Shown: positions 51,779-63,401, counted from the stretch's first letter. The stretch is DNA of 64,000 nt from Dactylosporangium sp. AC04546 (GCF_022095675.1 NZ_JAHYSG010000068.1:1-64000), one strand, 5' to 3'. The notes: generated by a model from the letters alone, not told the origin. Numbers and translations: made by a program.

Positions 51779-53380
51779 TCAGACGCGCACCTGGTGCGCG
51801 ATGCCGTAGCTGAGCGCGTCGACGAGCGCCTGCCAGCTCGCCTCCACCACGTTCTCGTGGACGCCGACGGTGGTCCAGTCCTCGCCGGCCGACCGGGTCT
51901 CGACCAGCACCCGCGTGATCGCGCCGGTGCCGTGGCTGCCCTCCAGGATGCGGACCTTGTAGTCGGCCAGCTCGAACCGGGTCAGCTCAGGGTAGTGCCG
52001 GGCCAGCGCGACCCGCAGCGCCTCGTCGAGGGCGTTGACGGGGCCGTTGCCCTCGGCGGTGGCGATCACGCGCTCGCCGCGCACGCGGACCTTCACGGTG
52101 GCCTCGGAGACGACCGCGCCGTCCTCGCGGTGTTCGACGATCACGCGGTACGACTCCAGGGCGAACGGCCGGGGCAGCGCGCCCTCGGCGAGCTCGGAGC
52201 GCGCCAGCAGCTCGAAGGAGGCGTCGGCGGCCTCGAACGACCAGCCGCGGGCCTCCAGCTCCTTGACCCGGTTGGTGACCCGGGTGAGCGCCTCCGGATG
52301 GCCGGCCAGGTCGACGCCGAGCTCGCGTGCCTTGAGCTCGATGCTGGCCCGGCCGGCCATCTCGGTGACCAGGATCCGCATGTCGTTGCCCACGACGACC
52401 GGGTCGATGTGGTTGTAGAGCACGGGATCCACTTTGATCGCGCTCGCGTGCAGGCCCGCCTTGTGAGCGAACGCTGACGACCCGACGTAGGCCTGGTGGG
52501 TGTCGGGTGCGATGTTGGCGATCTCGGCGATGGAGTGCGAGACGCGCACCATCTGCTCGACGCAGCCGTCCGGTAGGACGGGCATACCGAGCTTGAGCTG
52601 AAGGTTGCCGACGACGGCGAAGAGGTCGGCGTTGCCGGGGCGCTCGCCGTAGCCGTTCGCGGTGCACTGGAAGTGCGGCACGCCGGCCTCGACGGCGGCG
52701 ACGGTGTTGGCGACGGCGCAGGACGTGTCGTTCTGGCAGTGGATGCCGAGCCGGGCGACGGCCTCCTCGGGCGTCACGCCGAGCGCCACCGCGAGGCGCT
52801 CGCGGACCTCGCCGACCGTGCGGGTGATCAGCGACGGCAGCATCCCGCCGTTCGTGTCGCACATGACGGCGGCCTCGGCGCCCGCCTCCAGGGCGGCCAG
52901 GGCGACGCTCGTCGTGTACTGCGGGTCGAAGCGGTACCCGTCGAAGAAGTGCTCGCAGTCGAGGAAGACGCGGCGGCCCTCGCTCACGAAGTACGCCACC
53001 GTGTCGCGGACCATCGCGAGGTTCTCCTCGGCGGTCGTGCGCAGCGCCCGCTCGACGTGGCGCAGGTCGGACTTCGCGACCAGGGTCACGGCCGGCGTCT
53101 CGGCCTCGAGCAGCGCGCGGACCTGCGGGTCGTCCTGCACCCGGACGCCGGCCTTGCGGGTCGCGCCGAACGCGACGAAGACGGCGTGTCTCAGGTTGAG
53201 CTCGGTGCGCGCCCGGCGGAAGAACTCGGTGTCCTTCGGCATGGCCCCCGGCCACCCGCCCTCGATGAACCCGACGCCGAACTCGTCCAGCAGCCGCGCG
53301 ACGGCCAGCTTGTCGACCACCGAGTAGCTGATCGCCTCACGCTGAGCCCCATCGCGCAGCGTCGTGTCGTACACCTGCAT
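51779..53380 (-). CDS. cimA: Citramalate synthase (CimA family)
   Basis: A 533-residue LeuA/CimA-family enzyme: catalytic start YDTTLRDGAQREAISYSVVDK (DTTLRDG), GIHCQNDTSCAVANTVAAVEAG metal site, CTANGYGERPGNADL, and a C-terminal LeuA allosteric domain (VEHREDGAVVSEATVKVRV ... VLVETRSAGEDWTTVGVHEN). The overall length and AISYSVVDKLAVARLLDEFG fit citramalate synthase, which makes isoleucine precursors from pyruvate and acetyl-CoA. ATG 53380 has AGAGGAG upstream. An attenuator with a Leu-Ile-Ile leader precedes it. Confidence 0.9.
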   Translation of the reverse strand: MQVYDTTLRDGAQREAISYSVVDKLAVARLLDEFGVGFIEGGWPGAMPKDTEFFRRARTELNLRHAVFVAFGATRKAGVRVQDDPQVRALLEAETPAVTLVAKSDLRHVERALRTTAEENLAMVRDTVAYFVSEGRRVFLDCEHFFDGYRFDPQYTTSVALAALEAGAEAAVMCDTNGGMLPSLITRTVGEVRERLAVALGVTPEEAVARLGIHCQNDTSCAVANTVAAVEAGVPHFQCTANGYGERPGNADLFAVVGNLQLKLGMPVLPDGCVEQMVRVSHSIAEIANIAPDTHQAYVGSSAFAHKAGLHASAIKVDPVLYNHIDPVVVGNDMRILVTEMAGRASIELKARELGVDLAGHPEALTRVTNRVKELEARGWSFEAADASFELLARSELAEGALPRPFALESYRVIVEHREDGAVVSEATVKVRVRGERVIATAEGNGPVNALDEALRVALARHYPELTRFELADYKVRILEGSHGTGAITRVLVETRSAGEDWTTVGVHENVVEASWQALVDALSYGIAHQVRV

Positions 53381-53440
53381 GGTCGTCTCCTCTTACCGGC
53401 GTCCTGGGGAAGTCTCGGGTCGGCTCTTACCTGGGCCAAC

Positions 53441-53470
53441 AAAAAGACCCCTCGCGAATGCGAGAGGTCT
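53441..53470 (-). terminator. Attenuator terminator upstream of cimA
   Basis: On the minus strand a stem GACCTCTCGC/GCGAGGGGTC (53469-53460 with 53455-53446), loop ATTC, followed by TTTTT (53445-53441). It lies between the leader peptide and the cimA start. A competing hairpin precedes it at 53471-53500. Confidence 0.85.
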
Positions 53471-53500
53471 GCGCGTCCAGCGGATGTTTGCTGGGCGCGC
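53471..53500 (-). promoter_or_regulatory. Leader hairpin upstream of the cimA attenuator
   Basis: Arms GCGCGCCCAGC and GCTGGACGCGC (10 of 11 pairs) directly after the leader-peptide stop codon. It precedes the terminator hairpin, so a ribosome stalled on the leader would change its folding. Confidence 0.65.
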
Positions 53501-53526
53501 TAGGGGCCAATAATGAGCCGAGTCAC
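53500..53526 (-). CDS. Leader peptide of the cimA attenuator (MTRLIIGP)
   Basis: An 8-codon frame, GTG start to TAG, encoding MTRLIIGP. The consecutive CTC-ATT-ATT codons (Leu-Ile-Ile), with ATT rare in this GC-rich genome, are followed at once by the alternative hairpins. Starvation for Leu or Ile should stall the ribosome here. No strong ribosome-binding site is seen, so initiation may be leaderless. Confidence 0.7.
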   Translation of the reverse strand: MTRLIIGP

Positions 53527-53706
53527 GTTCGGTAGCTTGCCACGCACGGGCCACCCGTGACAGGTGATTCCGAACTTTGAGATCGGAGGTGATCTGCTTC
53601 ACGATTCACCCTGTTCGTCACGCACCTGTAACGAGGGCCGGGCAAGGTTGTTGTCAGTCCCGCTCGCGGGAGTTCCGATCACGGTTCGTGAGGAGGTGTT
53701 CGTTCG

Positions 53707-54213
53707 ATGTCCATGCCGGCCCTGCCGCCGTATGCGCGGGACCTCGAGCTGAACCTCCGCTCCCTGCTCGATGGCGACCTGCTCACCGAGCAGCAGCTGT
53801 GGGGCGCCGCGCTCGCCTGCGCGATGACGACCCGCAGCGCGCCGACGATCCGCTGGGCGCTCGGAAACGCGAAGCCCGAGACCGCCGAGGCCGCGAAGGC
53901 CGTCGCGTCGCGGATGGCGATCCACAACGTCTACTTCCGCGCCAAGCACCTCATCGGTGACGAGGCGTACCAGCACCTGCCGGCGCGGCTGCGCCGCCAG
54001 GTGACCTCCACGCCGGGCGTCCCCATGGTGGACACCGAGCTGTGGTCCGTTGCAGTATCCGCGATCACCGGGTGCGGGGTGTGCCTGGAATCGCACGAAA
54101 GATCACTTCGTGGTGCAGGGGTGTCCCGCGAAGTGGTCGACGAGGTGTTGCGCGTCGCCGGAGTGATCCACTCCGTGGCGGTGACCCTCGAAACAGAGGC
54201 GGCTCTCGACTAA
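53707..54213 (+). CDS. ahpD: Alkyl hydroperoxide reductase AhpD-like protein
   Basis: A 168-residue carboxymuconolactone decarboxylase-fold peroxidase. The catalytic site is AITGCGVCLESHERSL with Cys123, Cys126 and His130, and Glu111 in the position of the proton-relay Glu. ATG 53707 follows GAGGAGGTG. In mycobacteria AhpD reduces AhpC through lipoamide, but no ahpC lies next to this gene. An inverted-repeat terminator follows. Confidence 0.93.
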   Translation: MSMPALPPYARDLELNLRSLLDGDLLTEQQLWGAALACAMTTRSAPTIRWALGNAKPETAEAAKAVASRMAIHNVYFRAKHLIGDEAYQHLPARLRRQVTSTPGVPMVDTELWSVAVSAITGCGVCLESHERSLRGAGVSREVVDEVLRVAGVIHSVAVTLETEAALD

Positions 54214-54229
54214 GGAGCTTTCCTCTTTT

Positions 54230-54268
54230 GTACGGGTGTCGGAGTGGCGGCTCCGGCACCCGTACGCA
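54230..54268 (+). terminator. Hairpin terminator after ahpD
   Basis: A 15-bp near-perfect stem (54230-54244 with 54251-54265), loop TGGCGG, and a short TTTCC afterwards. Confidence 0.7.
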
Positions 54269-54375
54269 TTTCCGGACCCTTCCGTGCAACTTGCGCACAG
54301 GCTGTCTGCGTCGCGGCCTTCCGGGCGGTTACCGTTGTCGCTCAGAGCGGTGGCAGCGAGGACCTTGGGAGCACG

Positions 54376-54636
54376 ATGATGGACGTTACGCCGGACGAGC
54401 CGCCGCTCGAGCCGCCGCTCGGGTGCGCCGACCCGCTGCTGTGGCGGGTCGCCCGGTCGCTCTATCAGGCGCACCGGCCGCGCACCGACAACTTCTGCGA
54501 GTGCCGCGCCTTCTGGCCGTGCCCGGACGCGCAGCTCGCCGAGGAGGCACTGCAGCTGGCCTACGACCGGCCGTCGCCCCGCACCGCCCGCTCGGCCCTG
54601 GGCCGCACGTCAAACTTGGGCCGCTGGTCCGCGTAA
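54376..54636 (+). CDS. Small conserved hypothetical protein with a cysteine cluster
   Basis: An 86-residue soluble protein starting MMDVTPDEPPLEPPLGCADP (GGGAG upstream). The middle segment DNFCECRAFWPCPDAQ gives CxC...C spacing that could bind zinc or form a disulfide. Otherwise short helices and a charged end (LGRTSNLGRWSA). Similar small proteins occur in other actinomycetes; function unknown. Confidence 0.75.
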   Translation: MMDVTPDEPPLEPPLGCADPLLWRVARSLYQAHRPRTDNFCECRAFWPCPDAQLAEEALQLAYDRPSPRTARSALGRTSNLGRWSA

Positions 54637-54665
54637 CGCACCGCACCCCTCCGCCCCGCCCCCGG

Positions 54666-54742
54666 CCGCGATCTTGGAGTTGTGGTCCCTAATATGTCGG
54701 AAATTTCGCCATAAAGTCGGGACCACAACTCCAAGATCGCGG
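54666..54742. repeat. Perfect 24-bp inverted repeat (REP/MITE-like) at a convergent junction
   Basis: Arms CCGCGATCTTGGAGTTGTGGTCCC (24 bases, given here by ends 54666-54689) and its exact reverse complement (54719-54742), with a 29-nt AT-rich loop that is itself partly palindromic. It lies between two converging genes. Its sequence is unlike the neighbouring genes and resembles dispersed palindromes known from Micromonosporaceae genomes (from memory). Confidence 0.8.
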
Positions 54743-54753
54743 AGGTGTCAGCG

Positions 54754-55851
54754 TTACAGGACCCGGTGGACCCAGCCGTGCGGGTCGGCGGTCAGGCCGC
54801 GCTGGATGCCCACCAGCGTGTCACGCAGCGACATGGTCACCTCGCCGGCCTTGCCGTCGGCCACCACGAACTCGCCGTCGCGGTCGCGGATGGTGCCGAT
54901 CGGCGTGATCACGGCCGCGGTGCCGCAGGCGAACGCCTCCCGGAGCTTGCCGCTGCGGGCGTCGGCGCGCCACTGCTCGTACGAGTAGAGCTCCTCCCGC
55001 ACGGTCAGGCCGCGGTCGCGGGCCAGCCGGATCACCGACTCGCGCGTGATGCCCGGCAGGATCGTGCCGGTGAGCGGCGGGGTGGTGATCGAGCCGTCCT
55101 CGAACACGTAGAAGACGTTCATGCCACCGAGCTCTTCGACGTAGCGCTGCTCGGCGGCGTCGAGGAACACCACCTGGTCGCAGCCGTGCTCGATCGCCTC
55201 CGCCTGGGCGACCAGGCTGGCGGCGTAGTTGCCGCCGCACTTCGCGGCGCCGGTGCCGCCGTTGGCGGCGCGGCTGTAGTCGCGGGAGACCCAGACGCTG
55301 ACCGGCTGGACGCCGCCCTTGAAGTAGCTGCCGACCGGCGACGCGATGACCACGAAGAGGTACTCCGACGACGGCTTCACGCCGAGGAAGACCTCGCTCG
55401 CGTACTGGAACGGGCGCAGGTAGAGGCTGCCCTCCGGGTCGTCGGGGACCCAGTCGCGATCGGTGCGGATGAGCGCGTCGAGCGCGTCGAGGAACAGCCG
55501 CTCCGGCACCGGCGCCATGGCCATCCGGTGTGCGGACGCACGGAACCGGGCAGCGTTGGCGTCGGGGCGGAACATGGTCACGCCGCCGTCCGCCGACCGG
55601 TAGGCCTTCAGCCCCTCGAAGATCTCCTGCGCGTAGTGCAGGACCGCGGTGGCCGGGTCCATCGGGATCGGGGCGCGGGCCTCGACGCGGGCGTCATACC
55701 AGCCCTTCCCGTCCGCATAGCGGATGGTGACCATGTGGTCGGTGAAGATCCGCCCGAAGCCCGGGTTGGCCAGCAGCGCGGATCGCTCCGCGGCGGCTAC
55801 CGGCGCCGGATTCGGTCGGATCTCGAAGTCGAGAGTTTCACCACCGCTCAT
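54754..55851 (-). CDS. ilvE: Branched-chain amino acid aminotransferase
   Basis: Last step of valine, leucine and isoleucine synthesis. The 365-residue fold-type IV PLP enzyme has LHYAQEIFEGLKAYRSADG, RPFQYASEVFLGVKPSSEY, KCGGNYAASLVAQAEAIEHGCDQVVFLDA (PLP lysine region) and VEELGGMNVFYVFEDG. ATG 55851 has a near-perfect GGAGGT site; a GTG 15 bp further up is less likely. Downstream of leuB on the same strand. Confidence 0.96.
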   Translation of the reverse strand: MSGGETLDFEIRPNPAPVAAAERSALLANPGFGRIFTDHMVTIRYADGKGWYDARVEARAPIPMDPATAVLHYAQEIFEGLKAYRSADGGVTMFRPDANAARFRASAHRMAMAPVPERLFLDALDALIRTDRDWVPDDPEGSLYLRPFQYASEVFLGVKPSSEYLFVVIASPVGSYFKGGVQPVSVWVSRDYSRAANGGTGAAKCGGNYAASLVAQAEAIEHGCDQVVFLDAAEQRYVEELGGMNVFYVFEDGSITTPPLTGTILPGITRESVIRLARDRGLTVREELYSYEQWRADARSGKLREAFACGTAAVITPIGTIRDRDGEFVVADGKAGEVTMSLRDTLVGIQRGLTADPHGWVHRVL

Positions 55852-55954
55852 GCGTACCTCCAACACGATGTCGGCACGCGAGGGCCACGCGCCGTGCCTG
55901 CAACTTACCCGAACGGACGTTCAATCGCAGCCAGCGCGCGGAACGGCGAGCGTG

Positions 55955-56986
55955 TTACGCCACCGCGGCGGCCAGGCGGTCACCGATCGCCTCGGTCGAC
56001 AGCGCGGAGCCGGGCGTCCGCGCGGCGACCTCGGCGCCGACCGCCTCGGATACTCGCGTGGCGGCCTCGGGGTGGCCGAGGTGGTCGAGCAGCAGCGCGG
56101 TGGAGAGCACCGCGGCCGCCGGGTCGGCGACGCCCTTGCCGGCGATGTCCGGCGCCGAGCCGTGCACCGGCTCGAACATGGACGGGAACGCGCGCTCCGG
56201 GTTGATCGAACCGCTGGCGGCGAGCCCGATGCCGCCGGTGACCGCGGCGGCGATGTCGGTGAGGATGTCACCGAAGAGGTTGTCCGTGACGACCACATCG
56301 TAGCGCTGCGGGTTGGTCACCAGGAACATGGCGGCCGCGTCGACGTGCTGATACTCGGTCTCGATCTCCGGGAACTCCGCCTTGACCGCGTTGAACGCGC
56401 GGGCCCACAGGCCGCCGGCGTGGGTCAGGACGTTGGTCTTGTGCACCAGCGTGACCTTGCGCCGCTCGCGCTTCTGCGCGCGGGCGAAGGCGTCGCGGAT
56501 GACCCGCTCGACGCCGTGCCGGGTGTTGAGGCTCTCCTCGGTCGCGACCTCGGCGGCGGTGCCCGGGTGCAGGTTGCCACCGGCGCCGACGTAGAGACCC
56601 TCGGTGCCCTCGCGGACCACGACGAGGTCGATCTCGCCGGCCTTCACGCCGGCCAGCGGGCTGGTCGTGCCGGGCCACAGGCGGGAGGGGCGCAGGTTCA
56701 CATACTGGTCGAAGTCGAAGCGCAGCTTCAGCAGCAGGCCGCGCTCGAGCACGCCCGGCGGGACGCTCGGGTCGCCGACCGCGCCGAGCAGGATGGCGTC
56801 GTGGCCGCGCAACTCGTCGAGCACGCTGTCGGGCAGCACCTCGCCGGTGCGGTTGTAGCGGGCCGCGCCGAGGTCGTAGTCGTTGGTCTCGACGCCCGGG
56901 AGCACGACGCGCAGCACCTTCAGCGCCTGCGCCACCACCTCGGTTCCGATACCGTCGCCAGCCACGACCGCGATCTTCGCCACCAC
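55955..56986 (-). CDS. leuB: 3-isopropylmalate dehydrogenase
   Basis: NAD-dependent oxidative decarboxylase of leucine synthesis. The 343-residue protein has [47 protein letters not shown], the [12 protein letters not shown] tract and [25 protein letters not shown], which holds the metal-binding aspartates, then [21 protein letters not shown] 56986 is the start, preceded by GAGGAAAGGGGCGA. Actinobacterial type, as in mycobacteria. Confidence 0.96.
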   Translation of the reverse strand: MVAKIAVVAGDGIGTEVVAQALKVLRVVLPGVETNDYDLGAARYNRTGEVLPDSVLDELRGHDAILLGAVGDPSVPPGVLERGLLLKLRFDFDQYVNLRPSRLWPGTTSPLAGVKAGEIDLVVVREGTEGLYVGAGGNLHPGTAAEVATEESLNTRHGVERVIRDAFARAQKRERRKVTLVHKTNVLTHAGGLWARAFNAVKAEFPEIETEYQHVDAAAMFLVTNPQRYDVVVTDNLFGDILTDIAAAVTGGIGLAASGSINPERAFPSMFEPVHGSAPDIAGKGVADPAAAVLSTALLLDHLGHPEAATRVSEAVGAEVAARTPGSALSTEAIGDRLAAAVA

Positions 56987-57058
56987 TCGCCCCTTTCCTC
57001 AGACCCGCCTACGGTACGCGCTTGTCCTACGGATTGGACGGTTGTCCCGAAAGATGAG

Positions 57059-57090
57059 AGGGCGGGGAGCGCCGCCACGCTCCCCGCCCT
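57059..57090. terminator. Hairpin between serA and leuB
   Basis: A perfect 13-bp GC stem (57059-57071 with 57078-57090), loop CCGCCA, a few bases after the serA stop on the minus strand. No strong T-run, so it may also be a processing or stability element. Confidence 0.7.
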
Positions 57091-57104
57091 CATGAGAGGA
57101 ACGA

Positions 57105-58715
57105 CTATTCGCCCGAAAGGTCGACCGTGCTCGCCGCCGTCGCGCCGATGGACTGCGCCGCGTCGCTGAGCAGATCCGCCTCCACCGCGTTGTCGACGGT
57201 CAGCGTCATGAGCGCCTCCCCGCCGGCCTCGCGCCGGGCCACCTGCATCGCCGCGATGTTGACACCCGCCTTGCCGAGAATCGACCCGACCGTCCCGACG
57301 ACGCCGGGCCGGTCCGCATAGCGGAAGAACAACAACACGCCTTCGGCCGCGAGCTCCAGGCTGAAGCTGTCGATCTCGGTGAGCTTCAGCGCCTCGCGCG
57401 GGCCGGCGACGTAGGTGCCGGATACCGAGGCTACCCGGCCGTCCGGGAGCGCTCCGCGCACGGTCACCAAGTTCGCGTGATCGGTCGACTCGGTGAACAG
57501 CGCGAGGGCGACCTCGACCCCGCGGTCGGCGGCCAGATGCGGTGCGTTCACATAGGTGACCTGATCGGCGACAACGCTGCTGAACAGGCCTTTTGTCGTC
57601 GCCAGCTTGAGCACCGAGACGTCGTGGTTGGCCACCTCGCCGTGGACCTCGACGGTCACCGACGAGGCGATGCCGCCGGCGACCGCGGTGAACACCCGGC
57701 CGAGCTTCTCGGCCAGTGGGAGCAGTGGACGTACCTCCTCGGCCACCACGCCACCCACCTGGACATTCACCGCATCTGGGACGAACTCGCCGTCGAGGGC
57801 CAGTTTCACGCTGCGCGCGACGGCCAGCCCGGCCTTGTCCTGCGCCTCCACGGTCGAGGCCCCGAGGTGCGGGGTCGCGACCACGCTGTCGAACGCGAAC
57901 AGCGGCGAGGCGACGCACGGCTCCTTCGCGAAGACGTCGATGCCGGCGCCGGCCACCCGGCCGTCGGCGAGCGCGTCGGCGAGCGCCTGCTCGTCGACCA
58001 GCCCGCCGCGGGCCGCGTTGATGATCCGCACGCCGGGCTTCACCAGCGTCAGCTCGCGCGCGCCGATGAGCCCGACGGTCTCCGGCGTCTTCGGCAGGTG
58101 GATCGAGATGAAGTCGCTCTCGCGCAGCAGCTCGTCGAGGCCGAGCAGCCGCACGCCCAGCGAGGCGGCCCGCGCGGGCTGGATGTACGGGTCGTAGGCG
58201 ACCAGCCGGACCCCGAACGCGGCCATGCGCTGGGCGAACAGCACCCCGATGCGGCCGAGCCCGACCACACCGACGGTCTTGCCGGACAGTTCGACGCCGG
58301 TGTACTTCGAGCGCTTCCACTCGCCGGCCTTGAGCGCGGACGACGCCGCGGCCGTGTTGCGCGCCACGGCGAGCAGCAGCGCGACGGCCTGCTCCGCGGC
58401 GGAGACGATGTTCGACGTGGGGGCATTGACGACCATGACGCCGCGGGCGGTGGCGGCCGGCACGTCGACGTTGTCCAGGCCGACGCCGGCGCGGGCGACG
58501 ACCTTCAGCCGCGGCGCGGCGGCGACCGCTTCGGCGTCGATCTGGGTGGCGCTGCGGACGATCACGGCGCTGGCGTCGGCCAGCGCCTCCAGGAGCGCGG
58601 TCCGGTCGGTGCCGTCGATGTGACGGACCTCGTAGTCGTCGGCGAGCACCTCCAGGGCGGCGGGGGCGAGCTCCTCGGCGATCAGCACCACCGGGCGGTC
58701 AGGAGGGAGGGTCAT
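57105..58715 (-). CDS. serA: D-3-phosphoglycerate dehydrogenase (ACT-containing)
   Basis: First enzyme of serine synthesis, 3-phosphoglycerate to 3-phosphohydroxypyruvate. The 536-residue protein has VVARAGVGLDNVDVPAATARG, the NAD loop VGVVGLGRIGVLFAQRMAAFG, NAARGGLVDEQALADAL and TPHLGASTVEAQDKAGLAVARSV (catalytic His), then an intervening ASB domain and C-terminal ACT domain (LLFFRYADRPGVVGTVGSILGKAGVNIAAMQVAR). This is the long M. tuberculosis-type enzyme, inhibited by serine. Start ATG 58715 (GAGGACC upstream). Confidence 0.97.
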   Translation of the reverse strand: MTLPPDRPVVLIAEELAPAALEVLADDYEVRHIDGTDRTALLEALADASAVIVRSATQIDAEAVAAAPRLKVVARAGVGLDNVDVPAATARGVMVVNAPTSNIVSAAEQAVALLLAVARNTAAASSALKAGEWKRSKYTGVELSGKTVGVVGLGRIGVLFAQRMAAFGVRLVAYDPYIQPARAASLGVRLLGLDELLRESDFISIHLPKTPETVGLIGARELTLVKPGVRIINAARGGLVDEQALADALADGRVAGAGIDVFAKEPCVASPLFAFDSVVATPHLGASTVEAQDKAGLAVARSVKLALDGEFVPDAVNVQVGGVVAEEVRPLLPLAEKLGRVFTAVAGGIASSVTVEVHGEVANHDVSVLKLATTKGLFSSVVADQVTYVNAPHLAADRGVEVALALFTESTDHANLVTVRGALPDGRVASVSGTYVAGPREALKLTEIDSFSLELAAEGVLLFFRYADRPGVVGTVGSILGKAGVNIAAMQVARREAGGEALMTLTVDNAVEADLLSDAAQSIGATAASTVDLSGE

Positions 58716-59002
58716 GTGCGGTCCTCGGCTCTCTGCTGTGCGGCTGGCGTCGGCGCGTGGAGCGCGGCACTGCACGCCACGCGGAGAGACGGCGACGGGG
58801 CCGGGCGGGCGGCCTCTTCCGGCGATCGTAGGCCCGGCGGTGCGACCGGCTCGCCCCCGCGCGGACGTGAGCGGCGTCACAGCACTCGTCCGGGTACCGC
58901 TGTCGGAGACCTGACCGGGCGGCGCTGAACCGGGCGGCCGCGCACAGCCGTGTCCTCGGGCATCGGCACGACCCCATCCGCACATGGCGAGGAGAACCGA
59001 GG

Positions 59003-59233
59003 ATGAGCGAGTACTACGACGGCGGCCACGACAGCGGCTACGAGGGCGGTCACGAGGGCAACTACGAGGCCGGCTACGAGGCGGGCTACGAGGGCCACGA
59101 GACCTACGAGCCGCCGGGCTACGACCACGTGGAGGAGAAGGTCCAGGAGATCGTCGAGCGCATCGAGGAGCACTTCGAGCAGTACGACGACAAGGGCGAG
59201 TACGACGCCCAGCAGTCCTACGTGCGCTCCTGA
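59003..59233 (+). CDS. Tiny Gly/Tyr/Glu/His-rich repeat protein
   Basis: A 76-residue protein starting behind GGAGAAC. Residues 6-38 are a low-complexity repeat of GYEGGHE/GNYEAGYEAGYEGHE type. Residues 42-58 are a charged helix (VEEKVQEIVERIEEHFEQ). No signal peptide. A strong terminator follows, so it is a separate unit between serA and the TipAS gene. The repeat could bind metal through His and Glu or act as a disordered linker; function unknown. Confidence 0.7.
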   Translation: MSEYYDGGHDSGYEGGHEGNYEAGYEAGYEGHETYEPPGYDHVEEKVQEIVERIEEHFEQYDDKGEYDAQQSYVRS

Positions 59234-59250
59234 TCGCAGCGGTCAGGCAG

Positions 59251-59291
59251 AGAGCACGGCCCCGACCCGGGGCCGTGCTCTCACTTTTTTT
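59251..59291 (+). terminator. Terminator after the Gly/Tyr/Glu-rich gene
   Basis: A perfect 13-bp stem (59251-59263 with 59269-59281), loop GACCC, then CACTTTTTTTG. Confidence 0.93.
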
Positions 59292-59302
59292 GTTCAGGTT
59301 GT

Positions 59303-59731
59303 TCAGGCGCGATCCGCGTTGGCGTGGATCGCGTCCCGGATGTACTGCGCGAGACCCGGGTTCCCGGTGTCGTAGGTGGCGGTGAACCGAGGGTCCGCCA
59401 CGTACATGTCACCGAGGCCGCGCTGGGTCTCGTAGGAGCAGTCGTAGAACCACCGGCTGATGTGCTGCCGGTGCTCCTCGGCGAGGGCTCGGGCCCGGTC
59501 GCTGTCGGCCGGGACGCCGCCGGTGAAGGCCGCGATGAAGCCCTCCGTGTTCGCCGCGGCCTCGGCTTTGATCCGCTCCCAGTCCTGCTTGGTGTACCGC
59601 GCGGTGCGCCGCGCCGACTCCTTGTAGGCGTCGGTCTGGCCCCAGCGCTGCTCGGCCTCGTCGGCGTACTGGTCGGGGTCGAAGTCGCCGAAGACCTCGC
59701 GCTTCTCGTCCGGTGTCAGATTCGTCGTCAT
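59303..59731 (-). CDS. Stand-alone TipAS antibiotic-recognition-domain protein
   Basis: A 142-residue protein made only of a TipAS domain: DEKREVFGDFDPDQYADEAEQRWGQTDAYKESARRTARYTKQDWERI is the diagnostic N-terminal half, and ALAEEHRQHISRWFYDCSYETQRGLGDMYVADPRFTATYD the C-terminal half. TipA normally fuses this domain to a MerR helix-turn-helix and senses thiopeptides; here there is none. Related single-domain proteins bind antibiotics and may act as sequestering or resistance factors. ATG 59731 chosen, since the similarity starts there. Confidence 0.85.
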   Translation of the reverse strand: MTTNLTPDEKREVFGDFDPDQYADEAEQRWGQTDAYKESARRTARYTKQDWERIKAEAAANTEGFIAAFTGGVPADSDRARALAEEHRQHISRWFYDCSYETQRGLGDMYVADPRFTATYDTGNPGLAQYIRDAIHANADRA

Positions 59732-59814
59732 GCCAAGAAGCGTGGAGTCTCCAGCCACAGGAGAGTCAAGGCCCCCGCGGCGAACCGCGGGGGCCTTGTC
59801 GGTTACGGGGACGA

Positions 59815-63247
<3,433 letters not shown>

Positions 63248-63298
63248 CGCAGTTCGCACTTTCGCTCGAAGGTGTCTTGGTTATCGGCCCCGGACATG

Positions 63299-63328
63299 AA
63301 AAAACCCCACGTGCGATGCACGGGGGGC
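63299..63328 (-). terminator. Attenuator terminator upstream of ilvB
   Basis: On the minus strand a stem CCCC..GTGC/GCAC..GGGG with loop ATC ends in TTTTTT (63304-63299). It sits between the ilvB leader peptide and the ilvB start. Confidence 0.85.
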
Positions 63329-63330
63329 TA

Positions 63331-63357
63331 GCGCGCTGACGGCAGGCGTCGGCGCGC
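63331..63357 (-). promoter_or_regulatory. Leader hairpin upstream of the ilvB attenuator
   Basis: Inverted GCGCGC arms (63331-63336 and 63352-63357) with partly pairing inner bases, directly after the leader stop codon and before the terminator stem; likely the alternative structure. Confidence 0.6.
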
Positions 63358-63401
63358 TAGATGATAAGTACTCGGAGCGACCTCGACGACATGCTCGTCA
63401 T
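63357..63401 (-). CDS. Leader peptide of the ilvB attenuator (ends LRVLII)
   Basis: A 14-codon frame encoding MTSMSSRSLRVLII, ending in Leu-Arg-Val-Leu-Ile-Ile before TAG, immediately followed by the attenuator hairpins. Every product of the pathway (Leu, Val, Ile) is represented near the stop. Starts at ATG 63401; an internal ATG at 63392 is possible. This is the typical actinobacterial ilvB arrangement. Confidence 0.8.
   Translation of the reverse strand: MTSMSSRSLRVLII

Noticed and set aside
53393..53602. A 69-codon minus-strand frame covering the cimA attenuator
   Set aside because: The region is explained by the leader peptide and hairpins; the frame has no recognisable product.
55911..55922. 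GAACGGACGTTC inverted repeat upstream of ilvE
   Set aside because: Only four-base arms, chance expectation is high in this composition and it does not repeat near ilvE or leuB.
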